Shown: positions 40,437 to 49,162 of the stretch, in pieces
Layout of the letters: every line of letters starts with the position of its first letter
Position numbering within the stretch: the stretch's first letter is position 1
Assembly: GCF_900172275.1 (NCBI RefSeq)
Contig: NZ_FWFT01000001.1
Coordinates: forward strand, 434,001 to 498,000
Reading direction: 5' to 3'
Origin: Pseudooctadecabacter jejudonensis
GTDB lineage: Bacteria > Pseudomonadota > Alphaproteobacteria > Rhodobacterales > Rhodobacteraceae
Length of the DNA: 64,000 nucleotides
Program-made: the position numbers and the translations under genes
Notes under the pieces: generated by a model
What the model was told of the DNA's origin: nothing
Database searches by the model: none
Seen by the model: only the letters and a program-made list of their open reading frames with translations

Positions 40437-41549
40437 ATGGCGCCCAAGCGTCCCAAAGGTGCGGGCGCGTTCCCACAGCCGGTAGAGCACCCCGTGCCGA
40501 CACCGCCCAGCTCAGACGCGCTTTATGCCGCGCTTGATTTGGGTACAAACAGTTGCCGCATGTTGATCGCCCAACCAAAGGGCAGTCAGTTTCATGTGGT
40601 CGACAGCTTTTCCAAATCTGTCCAGCTTGGGCAGGGTCTGGAACAGACTGGCAAGCTCAGCCGCGCCTCGATGGCGCGAACCGTTAATGCTATGCGTGTG
40701 TGCCGCCAAAAGTTGCAGCGTCACAAGGTAGAAAGAATGCGCCTCGTCGCAACCGAGGCCTGCAGGCGGGCGCGCAACGCCCAGCATTTCATCAACACCG
40801 TCAAACGTGAAACCGGTCTGTCACTTGAGATTATACAGCCCGAGGAAGAGGCACGGCTGGCCGTCATTTCATGTGCGCCGCTGGTCAGCACCAAATCCGA
40901 ACAGCTGTTGGTTGTCGATATCGGCGGCGGGTCGACGGAACTTGTCTGGATCGACCTGACAAACGTCCCCGCGCGCGAACGTCCCCGCGCGATCATGCGC
41001 CTGCATTCGGGCTTTCGCCAAGATCCGGGGCCCTTTGCAGCGGCCAAAGTCGTTGACTGGATCTCGGTTCCATTGGGCGTGGCCACTTTGCGTGATCAGT
41101 TTGCAGACGTGGAAGACGACAGCGCGCGGTTTGCGTTGATGTCCTGGTTCTTCGAGGAAAACCTAGAAAAGTTCGCGCCCAGTGCCACCGAACAGGACCG
41201 CGCCGGGTTCCAGATCGTGGGCACCTCAGGGACCGTGACGACGGTGGCCGCCAGCCATTTGGGGCTGCGGCGGTATGACCGCACAAAGGTCGACGGGCTG
41301 CGGATGACCTCCGACCAGATCGACACGGTGATCCAGGGCTATCTGAAAATGGGTGTGGCCGGCCGCCGTGCGGATCCGCGCATCGGCAAGGACCGTCAGG
41401 CGCTGATCATGTCGGGGGCTGCGATTTTGCAGACGTTGATGCGGCTCTGGCCGACGGACCGCTTGTCTGTGGCTGACCGCGGTTTGCGCGAAGGGCTGTT
41501 GTACCAGCAGATGTCAGCAGATGGGGTGCTGGAGGACGCGCCCTATTAG
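40437..41549 (+). CDS. Ppx/GppA phosphatase (exopolyphosphatase family)
   Basis: A 370-residue protein; the ATG at 40437 is chosen because GGAGGG lies eight bases upstream, within the short extension from 40422. The ASKHA-fold ATPase motifs are visible: ALDLGTNSCRMLI (about 34-46) and VVDIGGGSTELVWI (about 163-176), with catalytic glutamate in QPEEEARL. The family hydrolyses polyphosphate or pppGpp to ppGpp; which one cannot be decided here. It has only the phosphatase core, shorter than E. coli Ppx. The gene ends at the third CCTAAAATTCC palindrome. Confidence 0.9.
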   Translation: MAPKRPKGAGAFPQPVEHPVPTPPSSDALYAALDLGTNSCRMLIAQPKGSQFHVVDSFSKSVQLGQGLEQTGKLSRASMARTVNAMRVCRQKLQRHKVERMRLVATEACRRARNAQHFINTVKRETGLSLEIIQPEEEARLAVISCAPLVSTKSEQLLVVDIGGGSTELVWIDLTNVPARERPRAIMRLHSGFRQDPGPFAAAKVVDWISVPLGVATLRDQFADVEDDSARFALMSWFFEENLEKFAPSATEQDRAGFQIVGTSGTVTTVAASHLGLRRYDRTKVDGLRMTSDQIDTVIQGYLKMGVAGRRADPRIGKDRQALIMSGAAILQTLMRLWPTDRLSVADRGLREGLLYQQMSADGVLEDAPY

Positions 41550-41553
41550 GGCG

Positions 41554-41577
41554 CCCTAAAATTCCGGAATTTTAGGG
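41554..41577. repeat. CCTAAAATTCC palindrome, third copy
   Basis: A perfect 24-bp palindrome (arms CCCTAAAATTCC and complement) five bases after the ppx stop. Unlike the other two copies it lacks the TTCATCTGACCC left flank. It lies between convergent genes and is a plausible bidirectional terminator. Confidence 0.88.
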
Positions 41578-41610
41578 GTGCCTCCTGCGAAAGGTTTGCG
41601 CCGGACACAC

Positions 41611-41629
41611 ATTGGTCCAGTGGACCAAT
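41611..41629. other. Hairpin ATTGGTCC-AGT-GGACCAAT
   Basis: A perfect 8-bp stem with a three-base loop, 37 bases before the convergent aldolase stop. The GGTCC/GGACC core and nearby CCGGACA are shared with the 62-bp tandem repeats at 53302-53487, suggesting a related structured element. Confidence 0.6.
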
Positions 41630-41665
41630 TTGGGTGCAAACGGGCGGAGCCCCAACCCAAAGACG

Positions 41666-42430
41666 TCAGGGGGCTTTTTTCGCAAGGTCGCGCAACGCTG
41701 TGCCCAGGCTGATCGCATCACCGCCAAGACCCAGACACTGAACGCCTTTTTGGATCTGTGCCGGAAAGGCCGCTGGGTCGAAGGCGATGGTTCCAATGAC
41801 TTTCCCAGCCGCTTTCGTGCGCGCATAGACGTGATCAATCGCGACCACGACCTCCGCCGCATCCGGTTGTCCAACGTACCCCATATCGGCGCTAAGATCT
41901 GCCGGGCCGACAAAGATGCCGTCAACACCGTCTGTCGCCGCAATGGCGTCGATATTGTCCACCGCTTGCGCACTTTCGATTTGAACGAACAAGAAGATCT
42001 GATCGTTGGCGGAGGAGACATAGTCCACAATCTCACCATAGCGGGACGCACGCGCCAGAGCGGCCCCCATGCCCCGTGTGCCTTGACCCGGATACCGCAC
42101 CGCAGCCGCCACCTGGACCGCCTGCTCACCAGTGTTGACCATGGGAACAACAACCGTTTGCACCCCCAGATCCAGCACCTGTTTCAGCATCCAGTCTTCG
42201 CCCATGGGCACGCGCACGATGGGGTGCGACGGTGTGCCTGCAAGGGCCTGCAACTGTGCCGCAATCGTTTGCAGGGTATTTGGCCCGTGTTCGCCATCAA
42301 TCAAACACCAATCAAAGCCCGCATGGCCCGCGATTTCAGCAACGGTCGGCGATGCAAGGGTCAGCCATAACCCAAACAGGGTGTCGCCGTTTTGCAGCTT
42401 TGATTTCAGGATGTTGGTGGGTGCGGGCAT
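41666..42430 (-). CDS. HpcH/HpaI family aldolase
   Basis: A 254-residue class II aldolase of the HpcH/HpaI (2,4-dihydroxyhept-2-ene-1,7-dioate aldolase, macrophomate synthase-like) family. Signatures are GLWLTLASPTVAEIAGHAGFDWCLIDGEHGPN (metal and substrate site), VRVPMGEDWMLKQVLDLGVQTVVVPMV, and IESAQAVDNIDAIAA ... VDGIFVGPADLSADMG. It splits or joins 2-keto acids with aldehydes; the physiological substrate is unknown. The ATG at 42430 is 13 bases after the lpxB stop, so it is the last gene of the envelope operon, though it has no evident envelope role. Confidence 0.88.
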   Translation of the reverse strand: MPAPTNILKSKLQNGDTLFGLWLTLASPTVAEIAGHAGFDWCLIDGEHGPNTLQTIAAQLQALAGTPSHPIVRVPMGEDWMLKQVLDLGVQTVVVPMVNTGEQAVQVAAAVRYPGQGTRGMGAALARASRYGEIVDYVSSANDQIFLFVQIESAQAVDNIDAIAATDGVDGIFVGPADLSADMGYVGQPDAAEVVVAIDHVYARTKAAGKVIGTIAFDPAAFPAQIQKGVQCLGLGGDAISLGTALRDLAKKAP

Positions 42431-42443
42431 GTGGGGTTTTCTC

Positions 42444-43604
42444 CTATGGCATACGGGCAAGAATGGCACGCGCGGCGCGCAGCCCGGGTGCATCCCCCCC
42501 CTGCCCCAAACGCTCCATCGTCAGGTTAAGGGCCGCCAACTGATCCTCAGGGGCAGCCATCACACCTTTAAGCGCACGGGCAATGGGGCCAGCTTCACAG
42601 TTTTGGCCGATAAATTCAGGGACAATGCGGGTTTCACTGACCAGATTCACCAAGGTGACCGTATCGGTCAGCAACATTCGGCTGATGATCTGACGGCTGA
42701 GCCAATTCATATCATAGGCGATCACCATCGGAGTGCGGGCAAAGGCCAATTCAAGCGAGACGGTGCCAGAGGCAGCCAAGGCCAAGTCACCTGCCGCCAT
42801 CGCCACCAACCGGTCACGCGCGGCATGTTCAGGTGTCTCCCCGTCGCCTGAGACAACCACGCCATAGGCGGCCCCCTTCAGGACAGGCGCGAACATCGCC
42901 TCAACGGTGTCACGCAGATGGGTCAACGTGGGAATGACGATCTGAACCTCGCCCAGGTCCGCCTGAGCAATCGCATCGCTAAAACGTGCGCTCAGCCGTT
43001 CAACCTCCCCCCGTCGTGAGCCGGGCAAGACCACAAGCGTCCCCCGATCTTCGGTCAGCCCAACCTTGGTGCGAAAAGCGGCCAATTCATCTGGCGTTAT
43101 CGCAGGCTCGGCCGTGACAGGGTGACCCACGAAATCACAGTCCATGCCGGCCTCTTGCATATACGGCGGCTCAAACGGGAACAGCGCCAGCACATGGTCA
43201 ATCACCTGCGCCATTTTGGCAGCACGCCCCGCGCGCCAGGCCCAAACGGTGGGGGCCACATAATGCACCGTTCGGATGTCTGACGCCGCTTTCACCAGCC
43301 GCGCGACACGCAGACAAAAATCCGGGCTATCGATGGTGATCAGGACGTCCGGCTTGGCCGCGATCACCGCCTCTGCGGTTTCGCGAATGCGTCGTTTCAG
43401 GTGCCGGTACTTGGGCAGAATTTCTGCGATCCCCATCAAGGACAGCTCTTGCATGGGGAAAAGACTGCGCAGGCCCTGCCCCTCCATCAAGGGGCCGCCG
43501 ATGCCATCAAAGTGGACCTGCATCACCTCAGCGCGCATTCCCGCCATCACTGCTGCGCCCAACTTGTCGCCCGACGGCTCACCGGCGATCACGAAGGCCT
43601 TCAT
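42444..43604 (-). CDS. lpxB: Lipid-A-disaccharide synthase
   Basis: A 386-residue GT-B-type glycosyltransferase that joins UDP-diacylglucosamine and lipid X in lipid A synthesis. The start MKAFVIAGEPSGD at 43604 overlaps the lpxI stop by ATGA. Signatures: AGEPSGDKLGAAVMAGMR, TIDSPDFCLRVA, VHYVAPTVWAWR, DFVGHPV and LPGSRRGEVERL. Acts at the inner membrane. Usual length is about 380-390. Confidence 0.95.
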   Translation of the reverse strand: MKAFVIAGEPSGDKLGAAVMAGMRAEVMQVHFDGIGGPLMEGQGLRSLFPMQELSLMGIAEILPKYRHLKRRIRETAEAVIAAKPDVLITIDSPDFCLRVARLVKAASDIRTVHYVAPTVWAWRAGRAAKMAQVIDHVLALFPFEPPYMQEAGMDCDFVGHPVTAEPAITPDELAAFRTKVGLTEDRGTLVVLPGSRRGEVERLSARFSDAIAQADLGEVQIVIPTLTHLRDTVEAMFAPVLKGAAYGVVVSGDGETPEHAARDRLVAMAAGDLALAASGTVSLELAFARTPMVIAYDMNWLSRQIISRMLLTDTVTLVNLVSETRIVPEFIGQNCEAGPIARALKGVMAAPEDQLAALNLTMERLGQGGDAPGLRAARAILARMP

Positions 43605-44539
43605 GGGCTGACCCAAAGATACAGACCCGCCGCATTGAGCGTCGCAATCACCGCTGGCGCATCGACGATCATCACGCCGCCCTCTTGAATGACGATCCCT
43701 GCAAGCCCCGCCTCCCGCGCGCGTGCGGCGGTTGAAGGGCCAATCGTTGGCATATCGACGCGCAGGTCCTGATCGGGTTTGGGCCCTTTGAACAAGAACC
43801 CGCCAACAGCCTCAGTCTGGGGGGCATGCCCATCGCGCCCAGACAGCCAATCCGCAGCCCCGCCCAGAAGGTCAGATGCCGTGTCCATAACGGTCGAGAA
43901 CGGGTCGCTGGTCTGATGGGGGGCCTGATGGGGGGCCTCATGGGGTGCGGGGCGGTCCGCGCAGAAGTCTTGCAGCAACGCATCCGTCCCTCGTGCATCT
44001 TCGCGGGCGATCACGTGACCTTTGTTCACGATCATGGCTTGCCCCAGATCTGCCTGCCCCATTTCAGCCAGGGCCCGCGTTGCCACGGACACATCCACCG
44101 TCAAATCCGGCGGCAGGGTTTGGGTGAGAACACCCGCTGCTGGCAACAGCTGCGGGGCGATTTGGTGGGCGCCGACAACGGTCATGCCGCGCTCCTCAAA
44201 CAGGGCAACAATCGCCCGCAACGTCCCATCATCGCCCTGCGCCATGGCGGCCACGAGCGTTTCAATCAAAGGGGCTGTGGCGGCATCCACCGCCGTGGGA
44301 TCAATGTTGGGGCGCTGCATGGCGCCGACCATGCAAACCTCGGTCACATCCAACGCCTGAAGGCGGTTTAGGAAGGTGCCCAATGTCTCGATCCGGAACG
44401 GCACGCGCATGTACTCGCCTGTCACGCCGGACGCAAATCCAGACATTTCGCAAACGATGGGCGGGCGACCTTGGGCGTCCAGCGCGCGCGCCACAATCGG
44501 GGGCACGCCGCCCGTGCCCGCAATCAACGCGACCGTCAT
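43601..44539 (-). CDS. lpxI: UDP-2,3-diacylglucosamine pyrophosphatase LpxI
   Basis: A 312-residue member of the LpxI (former DUF1009) family, the alphaproteobacterial replacement for LpxH; it hydrolyses UDP-diacylglucosamine to lipid X. Seen: LIAGTGGVPPIVARAL near the start, GAMQRPN, GVLTQTLPP, and the C-terminal KGPKPDQDLRVDMPTIGPSTA with EAGLAGIVIQEGG. Overlaps lpxA by ATGA at its start. A 50-residue insert between the two domains contains a Pro/His micro-repeat (APHEAPHQAPHQ) encoded by 12-bp units, plus GAADWLSGRDG; this makes it longer than the usual 270-280. Confidence 0.93.
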   Translation of the reverse strand: MTVALIAGTGGVPPIVARALDAQGRPPIVCEMSGFASGVTGEYMRVPFRIETLGTFLNRLQALDVTEVCMVGAMQRPNIDPTAVDAATAPLIETLVAAMAQGDDGTLRAIVALFEERGMTVVGAHQIAPQLLPAAGVLTQTLPPDLTVDVSVATRALAEMGQADLGQAMIVNKGHVIAREDARGTDALLQDFCADRPAPHEAPHQAPHQTSDPFSTVMDTASDLLGGAADWLSGRDGHAPQTEAVGGFLFKGPKPDQDLRVDMPTIGPSTAARAREAGLAGIVIQEGGVMIVDAPAVIATLNAAGLYLWVSP

Positions 44540-45315
44540 CGCGGCGTCAGGAATTGGCGATCACTGTCGCCCAGGATGAAATCGACCATCTGGCTGACGT
44601 AGGCGCTGTCGGTCTCATCCCCCAACCGGCGGGCGCGTTCCATAAACGATCCTTCCCCGTCTTTGAGCGTTTGAAACGCCACGCGCAGTGCCGTGATATC
44701 CGCACGGGCCACGCCGCGCCGTTTCAAGCCAACAAGGTTCAGACCGTCCAACTCCCCCCGTGGGCCTTGCACGAGGCCGTAGGGAATGACGTCATTCGTG
44801 ACCATGGACAGCGCGCCGATGATCGCCCCGCGTCCAATGCGCACAAACTGGTGGATGCCGCACAGACCGCCGATAATCACGTCGTCCTCGATCACACAGT
44901 GTCCTGCCACTGCGGATTGGTTCACGATAATCACGCGGTTGCCCACTTGGGCGTCATGGGCCACGTGGGATCCAGCCAAAAAGAACCCATCGTCACCGAC
45001 ACGCGTCACACCGCCACCGCCTTGGGTGCCGGTGTTCATCGTCACATGTTCACGAATGCGGTTGCGCGCCCCGATGATCAACTGCGCCGCTTCGCCCTTG
45101 AATTTGACGTCCTGGGGCACTTCACCCAGCACACAGAACGGGTAGACAACCGTCTCTTCGCCGATGGTGGTATGGCCTGTCACCACCACATGGGATTTCA
45201 ACTCAACCCGGTCCGCCAGCCGGACCTGAGAGCCCACAACGCAGAACGGGCCAACCGTGACATCCGCCCCGATCTGGGCCCCGTCTTCGACAATGGCGGA
45301 GGGGTGAATGGACAT
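44536..45315 (-). CDS. lpxA: UDP-N-acetylglucosamine acyltransferase
   Basis: A 259-residue left-handed beta-helix acyltransferase that starts lipid A synthesis. The hexapeptide repeats (IVEDGAQIGADVTVGPFCVVG and onward) run to about 190, followed by a helical C-terminus. The catalytic histidine is in AGSHVAHDAQVG, and the GGLCGIHQFVRIG segment is diagnostic. It begins three bases after the fabZ stop and its own stop overlaps the lpxI start. Length matches E. coli LpxA (262). Confidence 0.96.
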   Translation of the reverse strand: MSIHPSAIVEDGAQIGADVTVGPFCVVGSQVRLADRVELKSHVVVTGHTTIGEETVVYPFCVLGEVPQDVKFKGEAAQLIIGARNRIREHVTMNTGTQGGGGVTRVGDDGFFLAGSHVAHDAQVGNRVIIVNQSAVAGHCVIEDDVIIGGLCGIHQFVRIGRGAIIGALSMVTNDVIPYGLVQGPRGELDGLNLVGLKRRGVARADITALRVAFQTLKDGEGSFMERARRLGDETDSAYVSQMVDFILGDSDRQFLTPR

Positions 45316-45318
45316 GGG

Positions 45319-45780
45319 TCAGCCCTGCAGATCCATCATGGCGGTAAATTCGCCTTCGGCCGCCATCTCGCCGTCAACGGTGGCCACACCTTTGAATTTC
45401 CAGACCTTGCCGCCGGGCTTGCCACGGGTGGTTTCCACGCGCATCTCAAGCACATCACCGGGCACCACCTTACGGCGGAATTTGCAGCCATCGATGCCCA
45501 TGAAATAGATCAACATGTTCTTGTCCATCAGCCCCATGGTGGTGCCCACCATAACAGCCGCCGTCTGGGCCATCGCCTCAATGATGGTCACACCAGGCAT
45601 GATCGGCGTGCCTGGGAAGTGTCCCTGAAAATGGGGCTCATTCATGGTGACGTTCTTGATGCCCACAGCGGACGCGGTGCCATCAATATCAACGACCTTG
45701 TCGACCAGCAAAAACGGATAGCGGTGCGGGATAATCCGCTGGATCAATTGGATATCGGCGGTGGTGATGGGGTCAGACAT
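45319..45780 (-). CDS. fabZ: 3-hydroxyacyl-ACP dehydratase FabZ
   Basis: A 153-residue hot-dog-fold dehydratase of fatty acid elongation. The active site histidine is in [18 protein letters not shown] and the catalytic glutamate in [26 protein letters not shown] near the start is typical. It competes with LpxA for hydroxyacyl-ACP, and clustering with lpxA is the usual arrangement. The 118-bp gap to ompH holds a hairpin (GCCCGCA/TGCGGGC, 45842-45868) that could tune expression of the downstream genes. Confidence 0.96.
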   Translation of the reverse strand: MSDPITTADIQLIQRIIPHRYPFLLVDKVVDIDGTASAVGIKNVTMNEPHFQGHFPGTPIMPGVTIIEAMAQTAAVMVGTTMGLMDKNMLIYFMGIDGCKFRRKVVPGDVLEMRVETTRGKPGGKVWKFKGVATVDGEMAAEGEFTAMMDLQG

Positions 45781-45898
45781 GAAAGCTCCGTTCGATCAGG
45801 GCCACCATGTAACCCTTTTTGTGTTCTGACGGGCCTAGCAAGCCCGCAGCGGTTGGGCAAGTGCGGGCGCATTTTGCAGGTCCCCTCACCGCCGCCGA

Positions 45899-46513
45899 TC
45901 ACTGGCCCGTGTCAGGCAAATCCGCACCATCGCCCAACGTCTCGTTGATCCGCGCAATGGCCGCATCTGTGATGTCCACGCTGGGCAGCCACAAAAGGGC
46001 AGACCGACGTTCCACCAACACCGTCGCAGAATTTTCGATCAGCAGCTGTTCCAGGATCGGGCGGCTTGCTTCAAGAAACTGGGTACGGGCCTCGCCCAGA
46101 CTGGCCTCCAACGCATCGACCTTGGCGTCTTGCGCGCGCCGGATCGCGCGGGCCTTTTCGTCAAAGGCCTCCGCCTCTTGTCGAAACACGTCCGGTGCCA
46201 TGGTTGAGCGCTGCGCGGCCAGATCCAACTCTTCCTCACGCAGGGCTTCGGCCAGACGGCGCTGCTCTGCGGCCAAAGCCTCCCCCGCGGACCGGTAATC
46301 ATCGATGACCCGTTGCCCAAACAGCGATTGACCGAACAGCCGATCAAAATCAATCACCAGAAGTGAGGATTGCGCCGAGGACACGACCGGTGCGCCCCCC
46401 TGCACCTGAACCTGTCCCTGCACCAAAACGGGCGCGGCCCCTTCGTCCTGCGCCACAGCCCCAAGGGCCGCGACACAGGCGCATGTGGTCACCGCAACGC
46501 GTCTCAGGCGCAT
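45899..46513 (-). CDS. OmpH/Skp family periplasmic chaperone
   Basis: A 204-residue protein with an N-terminal signal peptide (MRLRRVAVTTCACVAALGAVAQ) and a charged coiled-coil core (about 85-150, AEQRRLAEALREEELDLAAQR ... KARAIRRAQDAKVDALEASL) typical of Skp, which shields unfolded outer-membrane proteins in the periplasm. It starts one base into the bamA stop (TGATG), so translation is coupled. Low sequence conservation is normal for this family; the bamA-skp-fabZ-lpxA order supports the call. Confidence 0.88.
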   Translation of the reverse strand: MRLRRVAVTTCACVAALGAVAQDEGAAPVLVQGQVQVQGGAPVVSSAQSSLLVIDFDRLFGQSLFGQRVIDDYRSAGEALAAEQRRLAEALREEELDLAAQRSTMAPDVFRQEAEAFDEKARAIRRAQDAKVDALEASLGEARTQFLEASRPILEQLLIENSATVLVERRSALLWLPSVDITDAAIARINETLGDGADLPDTGQ

Positions 46514-48819
46514 CAGAACGACGTCGAAATCGTCACGTCAAAGTTCTTGGTTCGGTCGTTGGGCTGCACGTCCAACGGCTCTGTGAAGTTAAAGCGCAAT
46601 GGACCAATTGGCGTGTCCCAAAAGATAGAGACACCGGCAATCGCGCGGGGGGTGAAATCATCGTATTCGATATCCATGCTGTCGATCCCCGTTTCCCAGA
46701 CCGACCCGTAATCAAGGAACACGCCGCCGGAAATGCCGTATTCTTCGGGCAGGCCCAGCGGGAATTCCGCCTCAAGCCGTGCGACCGCAAAGGCATTCCC
46801 GCCCAAGGCGTCGCCGGTGTTGATGTCACGCGGACCAATGCCTGAGGGCTCAAAACCGCGGAACGTCCGGCTGCCCAAGAAATACCGGTCCGTGATCCGG
46901 CTGTTGCCGTCTTGATAGGACAGATAGCCGCCTTCCAGCGTGGCCCGCAAAACGACTTCTTCGTTCAGCACCCGGGTCTGTGCGGTGATCTCAGCGGAGG
47001 TTTCGATGTACGTCGCATCGCCCGTCCCGAACTCTTGCCCAAAGCGGAACAGCACACCCGCATTTGGGTTCAGACCGGTGCGACGGGTGTCATAGCTATA
47101 GCTGTAGCCCAAGGCATTCGTGCCCACAGCGCCTTCGTCTGCTTGAATGAAAGGCGATGCAGTGTCAGCGACGTCTTGGATGTCCGTATAGTCATACGAA
47201 TAAAACAGCGTCAAACGTCCGTTTTCAGACACAGGAAACCCGATGCGAGGGCGGAACTGGCCGCTTTCCGTGTCGAATTGTGCGTTCTGATTGTCCGTCG
47301 TCGAATAGCCAAGATCCAGACCGAACGACAGATCGCGGCCCAGCAAACGCGGCTCCGTAAAGCTGAAATCAAGACTGCGGCTTTCAGCGCCGGCCTGCAA
47401 ATCAAAGCTCAGCGCCTGACCACGGCCCAGGAAATTACGCTGGTTGAACCGCGCCAAAAGGCTGAACCCATTGTCTGTTGAGAAGTTGCCCCCAAACGAA
47501 AGGGACCCTGTCGGCGCCTCGGTCACGTCCACATCAATCACAACCTGATCGGGGCTGGACCCCTCACGGGCGTCCACATCGGCGTTGCCAAAAAAGCCCA
47601 GCGACCGAATGCGTTCCGCGCTTTCGCGGATTTGGCGCGGGTTGAACGGATCCCCTTCGACCACATCAAACCGGGATCGGATCACGCGATCCAGCGTTGT
47701 GTTGTTGCCTTCGATGTCGATGCGTTCCACGAAAATTCGTGGACCATTTACAAGGGCGAATTCCACGTCCAACGTCAGGGTCCGGTCATTGCGCGTCACG
47801 CGCGGATCGACGCGAACAAAATTCAGCCCCTGCTGCAGGGCCACCCGTTCGAGGCGCGCGATGTCCTGATCAATCAGCGACGGCGAATAGGTGACGCCTG
47901 TGCGCAAGCGCAACGCATCTTCAAACACCTGCGGATCGGCGCCCGTCACTTCGGATGTGACAGACACGTTGCCAAATTCGAATTTCTGGCCTTCCTGCAC
48001 GTTGAATGTGATCAGATAGGCGTCGCGTTCGCGTGTCAGCGACACATCGACGTTTTGAACCTGAAAATCCACGTAGCCGCGCGACTGATAGAAATCGGTC
48101 AGCACCTGCTGGTCAAAGGCCACGCGGTCCGCAATGAAGGTATCGCGCCCGATGAGGGCGCGCAAAAGACCCGCCTGTTTGGTTTCCAGAACACGGCGCA
48201 AACGGCGTTCGCCGAAGGACCGGTTGCCTACAAAGCTGATGCGTTCCACTTCCGTCAGGCCGCCTTCGAAGACTTCGAACACCAGATCGACGCGGTTGTC
48301 GGACCGTTCAATGATGCGCGGGGTGACGGTGGCGTTGACGCGGCCTTGGTCTGCGTAAACTTGGGTGATCGCTGCGGTGTCCGCCTCTGCCTGCGCGGGG
48401 CTGTAAACGCGGCGCGGCTGGCTGCGGATCACGGCGCCCAATTCGGCGTCGCGTACACGGCTGTTGCCTTCAAAGGTGATGCGGTTGACCGTTGGGAATT
48501 CTTCGACCTGAATGACAAGAGTGCCGCCACGGGGCACGACGTTGACGTTTTCAAAAAGCCCCGTCTGACGGATCGTCTGGGCGGCATCATTCACCTGGCC
48601 CGCTGTCACCGTCTCCCCCCGGCCAAAGCCAAGGTAGGTCAGGATCGTTGCGGTCTCGATCCGTTGATTGCCTTCAACCACCACATTCGAAAAGGTGAAA
48701 TTTTGCGCATGGGCAGCAGGTGCCCCCAGCGTCACGCCCCCAAGCCCGACAAGGGCGACTACGGCCCCCATTCGAACCTGTGTTGCACCCCAGTTCACAG
48801 CCCGTGCGATCTTTTTCAT
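46513..48819 (-). CDS. bamA: Outer membrane protein assembly factor BamA
   Basis: A 768-residue Omp85 protein, the central channel for inserting beta-barrels. The signal peptide ends in APAAHA before QNFTF. Five POTRA domains occupy about 30-425 (FSNVVVEGNQRIETATIL is POTRA1) and a 16-strand barrel about 430-768, ending in FDVTISTSF with the C-terminal phenylalanine. The barrel contains the conserved SRTFRGFEPSGIGPRD segment. The ATG at 48819 is preferred; an in-frame ATG nine codons earlier is possible. Confidence 0.96.
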   Translation of the reverse strand: MKKIARAVNWGATQVRMGAVVALVGLGGVTLGAPAAHAQNFTFSNVVVEGNQRIETATILTYLGFGRGETVTAGQVNDAAQTIRQTGLFENVNVVPRGGTLVIQVEEFPTVNRITFEGNSRVRDAELGAVIRSQPRRVYSPAQAEADTAAITQVYADQGRVNATVTPRIIERSDNRVDLVFEVFEGGLTEVERISFVGNRSFGERRLRRVLETKQAGLLRALIGRDTFIADRVAFDQQVLTDFYQSRGYVDFQVQNVDVSLTRERDAYLITFNVQEGQKFEFGNVSVTSEVTGADPQVFEDALRLRTGVTYSPSLIDQDIARLERVALQQGLNFVRVDPRVTRNDRTLTLDVEFALVNGPRIFVERIDIEGNNTTLDRVIRSRFDVVEGDPFNPRQIRESAERIRSLGFFGNADVDAREGSSPDQVVIDVDVTEAPTGSLSFGGNFSTDNGFSLLARFNQRNFLGRGQALSFDLQAGAESRSLDFSFTEPRLLGRDLSFGLDLGYSTTDNQNAQFDTESGQFRPRIGFPVSENGRLTLFYSYDYTDIQDVADTASPFIQADEGAVGTNALGYSYSYDTRRTGLNPNAGVLFRFGQEFGTGDATYIETSAEITAQTRVLNEEVVLRATLEGGYLSYQDGNSRITDRYFLGSRTFRGFEPSGIGPRDINTGDALGGNAFAVARLEAEFPLGLPEEYGISGGVFLDYGSVWETGIDSMDIEYDDFTPRAIAGVSIFWDTPIGPLRFNFTEPLDVQPNDRTKNFDVTISTSF

Positions 48820-48952
48820 TTTTTCATGCTCGTTTCGACATCCCAAGTGCCATTGGTCTACCCGTGGGGCGCAGGGTTGTCAAAAACTCAAAACGCGCCG
48901 CCACAGTCTCTCTGCAGGGCGCGCTGAAATTTGCTTACGAAGGGGTGCGGCG

Positions 48953-49087
48953 TCAGTTCAGTTGAACGGACCCGATCCATGCCCCAAGGCACAAAGCAAT
49001 GCCGATTGTTGCAAGGTACAACAGACGATCCCAATTCAGGTTCACCAGTAGGGAAACACCCCGATATCCTGCTGTCAGCGTCTGCAT
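48953..49087 (-). CDS. 44-residue membrane protein between rseP and bamA
   Basis: A short gene for a product beginning MQTLTAGYRGVSLLVNLNWD and continuing RLLYLATIGIALCLGAWIGS, with one membrane helix (about 22-40). The NLNWDRLLYLATI pattern resembles small conserved proteins seen at this spot in other roseobacter genomes (from memory). It begins 76 bases after the rseP stop. Its function is unknown; the position suggests a small accessory of outer-membrane biogenesis. Confidence 0.72.
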   Translation of the reverse strand: MQTLTAGYRGVSLLVNLNWDRLLYLATIGIALCLGAWIGSVQLN

Positions 49088-49162
49088 TACTTAATCCTCA
49101 CTCTCGTTATCAAACCCGTTTGCCCGTCAAATGTGTCAACATCTGGGCAGGGTTTGGGTAAC

